From assembly GCA_964387935.1 (NCBI GenBank), contig CAYLZN010000077.1, positions 1 to 19,454 on the forward strand: a stretch of 19,454 nucleotides of DNA. Reading direction: 5' to 3'. Numbering within the stretch: position 1 is the stretch's first letter; each line of letters starts with the position of its first letter. The DNA is from CAYLZN01 sp964387935. GTDB taxonomy: Bacteria; Acidobacteriota; Vicinamibacteria; Vicinamibacterales; JAFNAJ01. The notes under the pieces were generated by a model. That model was not told the origin of the DNA. It did not search any database and saw only the letters and a list, made by a program, of their open reading frames with translations. Shown here piece by piece: positions 16,544 through 19,454 of this stretch. Position numbers and translations under genes: made by a program.

Positions 16544-17938
16544 ATGCACACCACCCCGGGCGATGCCCCGGCGGGGGGGCCGCCCTCCCCACGCTGGTCG
16601 TCGGCGGCGGCCTTCTACGTGGCGACGGTGGGCGCGGCCGTCGGCCTGGGCAGCATCTGGCGTCTCCCCTATCTCGTGGGATCGAGCGGAGGCAGCGCGT
16701 TCGTGTTTCTCTTCACGATCGCGTGCGTGGCGATTGCCACCCCGCTGCTCGCAGCCGAGTTCCTCCTCGGCCGGCGCTCCCGTCTCAGCCCCCCCGAAGC
16801 GGCGGGCGCGGTGGCCGTCGCCTCGGGATCGACCTCACGCTGGAACGTCATCGGGGTGCTCGGCACGGTGGCGGGCTTCCTGATGATGATCCCCTACACC
16901 ATCGTCGCCGGGTGGGTGCTGGCGTACACGTGGACGTGCGCGAGCGGCGCGCTCGTCGGCTTGCCCCGCACGGAGGTGGCCGGGATGTGGCAGACGTTCC
17001 TGGCCAGCCCGCTCGAGATGGCCGCCTGGCACGTCGCGTTCCTGATCCTGGTGGGCGTGATCTCCGCCCGCGGCGTCAGCGGCGGCATCGAGGTCGCCGC
17101 CAAGGCCCGCGCGCCCGTGCTGCTCGGGCTGCTGCTGGTGCTCGCGACCTATGCCCTGGCGACCGGCGACGCGCGCGCGGGATTGCGGTTTGCGTTCACG
17201 CCCGATCTCGCGGCCATCACCGCTCCGGTGGCGCTTGCGGCAATCGGCCAGGCGTTCTATGCGACGGGCGTCGGCTCGGCCATGATGCTGGCCTACGGCG
17301 CGTACGTCGATACGGGTGCCTCGCTGATCCGCTCGGCGCTCATCATCACCGCGTCGATCCTCCTGGTCTCGCTGCTCGCGACGTTGACGATCTTCCCGCT
17401 GGTGTTCCACTACGGGATGAACCCCGCGCAGGGGCCTGAGCTCGTCTTCGACGTGCTGGCGACGGTGTTTGCGGACATGCCCGCGGGCCGGCTCATGGGC
17501 ACCCTGTTCTTCTTCCTGCTGGTGTGCGCCGCGCTGACACCGTCGATCGCCGGGTTCGAGCCGCTCATCGCCTGGCTGCAACAGCGGCGGGGACTCTCGC
17601 GAGCCACCGCGGTGACGATCACATTGGCGGCCGCCTGGCTGCCCGGCCTCGGAGCCGTCCTGTCGTTCAGTCACTGGTCCGACTGGTACCCGCTCGGAGG
17701 GATCCCGATGTTCGCCGGCCAGACGCTGTTCGACGTCCTCGATTCGGCCGCGTCCAACCTCCTGCTGCCCATCGGCGCGCTGGCCACGAGCGTCCTGGTC
17801 GGCTGGCGCCTCAACCGGACCGTCGTCGACGAAGAACTTCGCGAGACCACGGCGCGCGCGAGGCGATGGTGCCTGTGGGCGCTCAGGTACGCGTGCCCGA
17901 TTGGCATCGGTGCGGTACTCGCGGCGACCTGGTGGTAG
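16544..17938 (+). CDS. Neurotransmitter:sodium symporter (NSS/SNF) family transporter
   Basis: This integral membrane protein of 464 residues has about eleven hydrophobic helices, as in bacterial NSS members such as TnaT and MhsT, which import amino acids with sodium. TM1 carries AAVGLGSIWRLPY, TM6 carries GQAFYATGVGSAMMLAYGAY, and IFPLVFHYG follows TM7. Against LeuT by eye, Asn27 (GNxxRFP) is replaced by Ser and Thr254 in TM6 by Ala, both sodium-1 ligands. This branch may therefore use a different ion stoichiometry or substrate. I chose ATG 16544 because homology begins shortly after it and the longer frame overlaps the divergent gene. There is no ribosome site, but a -10-like TACAAT sits six bases upstream. 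It is transcribed away from the S9 peptidase operon. Confidence 0.93.
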   Translation: MHTTPGDAPAGGPPSPRWSSAAAFYVATVGAAVGLGSIWRLPYLVGSSGGSAFVFLFTIACVAIATPLLAAEFLLGRRSRLSPPEAAGAVAVASGSTSRWNVIGVLGTVAGFLMMIPYTIVAGWVLAYTWTCASGALVGLPRTEVAGMWQTFLASPLEMAAWHVAFLILVGVISARGVSGGIEVAAKARAPVLLGLLLVLATYALATGDARAGLRFAFTPDLAAITAPVALAAIGQAFYATGVGSAMMLAYGAYVDTGASLIRSALIITASILLVSLLATLTIFPLVFHYGMNPAQGPELVFDVLATVFADMPAGRLMGTLFFFLLVCAALTPSIAGFEPLIAWLQQRRGLSRATAVTITLAAAWLPGLGAVLSFSHWSDWYPLGGIPMFAGQTLFDVLDSAASNLLLPIGALATSVLVGWRLNRTVVDEELRETTARARRWCLWALRYACPIGIGAVLAATWW

Positions 17939-17957
17939 GGTGCGCTCGCCGGGTCCT

Positions 17958-17976
17958 GAGGCGCCGGCGGCGCCTC
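17958..17976 (+). terminator. GC hairpin after the transporter gene, possible terminator without T-run
   Basis: GAGGCGCC-GGC-GGCGCCTC forms a perfect 8-bp stem with a 3-base loop, starting 20 bases after the transporter stop. No run of T follows, so it is not a classical intrinsic terminator. It might act as an RNA-end stabiliser or weak terminator. Confidence 0.35.
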
Positions 17977-18016
17977 GCCCGTTCGCCGACGCTCCGCTGC
18001 TGGCTCCGCAGGCAAT

Positions 18017-18060
18017 TACTAATACTGGAAATTGACAGTAATGTCATTTATTAGTATTTT
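18017..18060 (+). promoter_or_regulatory. AT-rich sigma-70 promoter with nested inverted repeats (AbiE-type operator)
   Basis: A consensus -35 TTGACA (18032-18037) and a -10-like TATTTT (18055-18060) are spaced exactly 17 bp. The predicted start is near 18067, two bases before the GTG of the toxin gene, so the message is probably leaderless. Two inverted repeats overlap the core promoter: TGACA-GTAA-TGTCA (18033-18046), which covers the -35, and TACTAAT (18017-18023) with ATTAGTA (18050-18056), which reaches the -10. AATACT/AGTATT at 18021-18026/18053-18058 is a further pair. The patch is strikingly AT-rich for this window. AbiEi antitoxins are known to bind inverted repeats in their own promoter, so autoregulation is likely but inferred. 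Confidence 0.7.
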
Positions 18061-18068
18061 TAAATGCC

Positions 18069-18833
18069 GTGCAGGCGTTCGGCCCCGTGCAGATCGTCGA
18101 GCAGTTTCACCTGCTGTTCCTCGCCCAGCTCGGGCGCCGGCTCGACAAGACGCTCTACGTGGTCAAGGGCGGCTGCAACCTCCGCTTCTTCCACCGGAGC
18201 GTTCGGCTCTCCGAGGATCTCGATCTGGATGTCGCCGGCATCGGCCGTCACGCCCTGCAAGACAAGGTCAGGCCGCTGTTGCGATCGGCCACCTTCACGC
18301 AGGTGCTTCGCGCCAGAGGCATCGCGCTCGAGCGCATCTCCGAGCCGAAGCAGACCGACACCACGCAACGGTGGAAGATCGGCCTCGGGTGGGGCGCCGG
18401 ACACAGCCCGCTGCCGACGAAGATCGAATTCTCCCGGCGGGGTCTGGACGACGATGTGGGGTTCGAGAGCGTGGATCCGCGGTTGATTCAGGCCTATCAG
18501 CTGCCGCCGTTCATGGCCAGCCACTACCGCGCGAGCGCCGCGCTCGGCCAGAAGATCGGCGCGCTGGCCAATCGCCGCGACGTGCAGGCGCGCGACGTGT
18601 TCGACGTCCACCACCTGATCGCGAGCGGCGCCGGCGCGGAGGGGCTGCACGGCGTCGATCCGCAGGAAGTCGAGCAGGCCCGAGCCAACGCACTCGCCAT
18701 CGATTTCCCGACGTTCAAGAGCCAGGTGCTGGCCTTCCTGCCCCCGGACGATCAGGCGCACTACGACTCGCACGCCGTGTGGGACACGCTCGTCCTGGAA
18801 GTGGTCGAGTTCCTGGACAGGATCGGACCATGA
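18069..18833 (+). CDS. AbiEii/AbiGii-type nucleotidyltransferase toxin
   Basis: This 254-residue protein belongs to the AbiEii (DUF1814, polymerase-beta-like nucleotidyltransferase) family, the toxin of type IV toxin-antitoxin and phage-abortive systems. Motif I is visible as VVKGGCNLRFF followed by RLSEDLDLDV (about 31-55), with the paired metal-binding Asp in SEDLDLD. The third acidic strand is KIEFS (118-122). The family C-terminal motif reads QKIGALANRRDVQARDVFDVHHL (core at 161-182, Lys162, Arg175/Asp176). All motifs are intact, so it should be active. The GTG start at 18069 has no ribosome site and lies two bases after the predicted transcription start. An ATG at 18064 is out of frame. 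The stop overlaps the antitoxin start as ATGA, indicating translational coupling. In the classical AbiE operon the antitoxin comes first; here the toxin does. Confidence 0.92.
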   Translation: MQAFGPVQIVEQFHLLFLAQLGRRLDKTLYVVKGGCNLRFFHRSVRLSEDLDLDVAGIGRHALQDKVRPLLRSATFTQVLRARGIALERISEPKQTDTTQRWKIGLGWGAGHSPLPTKIEFSRRGLDDDVGFESVDPRLIQAYQLPPFMASHYRASAALGQKIGALANRRDVQARDVFDVHHLIASGAGAEGLHGVDPQEVEQARANALAIDFPTFKSQVLAFLPPDDQAHYDSHAVWDTLVLEVVEFLDRIGP

Positions 18834-19444
18834 GACTCATCGACGCGCTCGGGACGCTCTCCGCCATGCAGGCGCCGGTGTTCGACACCGGAGACGCGGC
18901 GGCGCGGCTCGGCGTCCACGCCACCCATGCGAGCACGGTGCTCGCCAGGCTCGCAGCCACTCGACACGTCGTCCGTCTGCGCCGCGGCGTGTGGGCGTTT
19001 CGTGACCGCGTCGATCTGCTCGCGCTGCCCGAGTATCTGACGTCGCCGTGTCCGAGCTACGTGTCCCTGCAGAGCGCGCTCTACCTGCACGGCGTGATCG
19101 ACCAGGTGCCCGCCGTGACCTACGCCGTCTCGCTGGCACGCACGCGACGGTACACCACGCCGCTCGGCACCGTGTCGATCCATCACGTGGACCCCGGGTT
19201 CTTCTTCGGCTTCGAGAACGCCGGCTCCTCCGGTGGCCGGCTGGCAACGCCGGAGAAGGCGCTGGTCGACTTCCTGTATCTGGCTCCGGCCAGGTCCAGG
19301 CTCTTTCGCGCGCTCCCGGAACTCGAACTCCCCGCACGATTCAGCCCTCGCCGCGCCCGCGCCATGGTGGCCCGCATCGGATCCGTGAGGCGGCGCACGA
19401 TGGTGTCTCGCGCCCTGGACGCCCTCATCCTCGGGGCGTCGTGA
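18830..19444 (+). CDS. AbiEi-type antitoxin / winged-helix transcriptional regulator
   Basis: The 204-residue product has an N-terminal winged helix-turn-helix (about 1-60: FDTGDAAARLGVHATHAS, then VVRLRRGVWAF), typical of AbiEi antitoxins that repress their own promoter. The C-terminal AbiEi region (about 68-200) has SYVSLQSALYLHGVIDQVP, TPLGTVSIHHV, GFFFGFE and ATPEKALVDFLYL, the usual family signature. It starts at ATG 18830, overlapping the toxin stop by four bases; the frame is open far upstream, but that part is a shadow of the toxin gene. The gene is complete and ends ten bases before the window edge. It likely counteracts the nucleotidyltransferase and binds the inverted repeats at 18017-18056; both are inferred from the family. 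Confidence 0.91.
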   Translation: MRLIDALGTLSAMQAPVFDTGDAAARLGVHATHASTVLARLAATRHVVRLRRGVWAFRDRVDLLALPEYLTSPCPSYVSLQSALYLHGVIDQVPAVTYAVSLARTRRYTTPLGTVSIHHVDPGFFFGFENAGSSGGRLATPEKALVDFLYLAPARSRLFRALPELELPARFSPRRARAMVARIGSVRRRTMVSRALDALILGAS

Positions 19445-19454
19445 GTGACGCAAC

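Noticed and set aside
16222..17439. 405-residue plus-strand ORF overlapping the transporter
   Set aside because: It is in another frame than the transporter, is Arg-rich and crosses the divergent promoter.
18011..18060. AT-rich patch as a phage or element attachment site
   Set aside because: There is no integrase gene and no second copy in the window, and the patch is fully explained by promoter elements and operator repeats.
18064..18486. ATG-initiated 140-residue ORF at the toxin promoter
   Set aside because: It is out of frame with the AbiEii motifs and Ser/Arg/Pro-rich; a shadow.

Overview
The window is uniformly very GC-rich, with strong G/C third-position bias. It carries a zinc-ribbon Ser/Thr kinase with a large membrane C-terminus, a secreted S9 peptidase, a YdbS/YdbT pair of bacterial PH-domain proteins and a sigma-54 signalling operon. 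This mix suggests a soil-type Acidobacteriota, perhaps class Vicinamibacteria. The assignment rests on gene style only; there is no rRNA or other marker gene here.

Layout. (A) 1-6127, plus strand: a sigma-54 activator cut by the left edge. It is followed by a short control region with two copies of a 17-bp palindrome and a textbook -24/-12 promoter. Then comes a tight operon: a two-receiver response regulator, a receiver-histidine kinase, a membrane Cache-HAMP histidine kinase, and a protein with a degenerate hydrogenase-maturation-protease domain fused to a cysteine-rich domain. (B) 6117-9869, minus strand: a secreted trypsin-fold protein whose catalytic His and Ser are replaced, followed by YdbS-like and YdbT-like membrane proteins. 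(C) 9977-10906, plus strand: a PfkB-family sugar kinase. (D) 10879-16488, minus strand: a secreted S9 prolyl-oligopeptidase-type peptidase, a transmembrane Ser/Thr kinase and a small helical hypothetical protein. (E) 16544-17938, plus strand: a neurotransmitter:sodium symporter (NSS) family transporter. (F) 18011-19444, plus strand: a compact AbiE-like (type IV) toxin-antitoxin pair behind a strikingly AT-rich promoter full of inverted repeats.

How the parts work together. Region A looks like one phosphorelay controlled by sigma-54. The activator probably binds the palindromes about 85-125 bp upstream of the promoter and drives the operon. The HyaD-like last gene suggests, by inference, that the pathway serves a [NiFe]-hydrogenase or heterodisulfide-reductase-like redox cluster outside the window, or senses redox or metal state. 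Region F is a defence or stability module with an apparently autoregulated promoter. The rest is mostly envelope and housekeeping function.

The most interesting items are the sigma-54 control region with its phosphorelay, the apparently inactivated maturation-protease/Cys-domain protein, the secreted pseudoprotease, and the AbiE-like module with toxin gene first. No RNA genes, insertion sequences or CRISPR arrays were seen. No stretch longer than about 200 bases lacks a gene.
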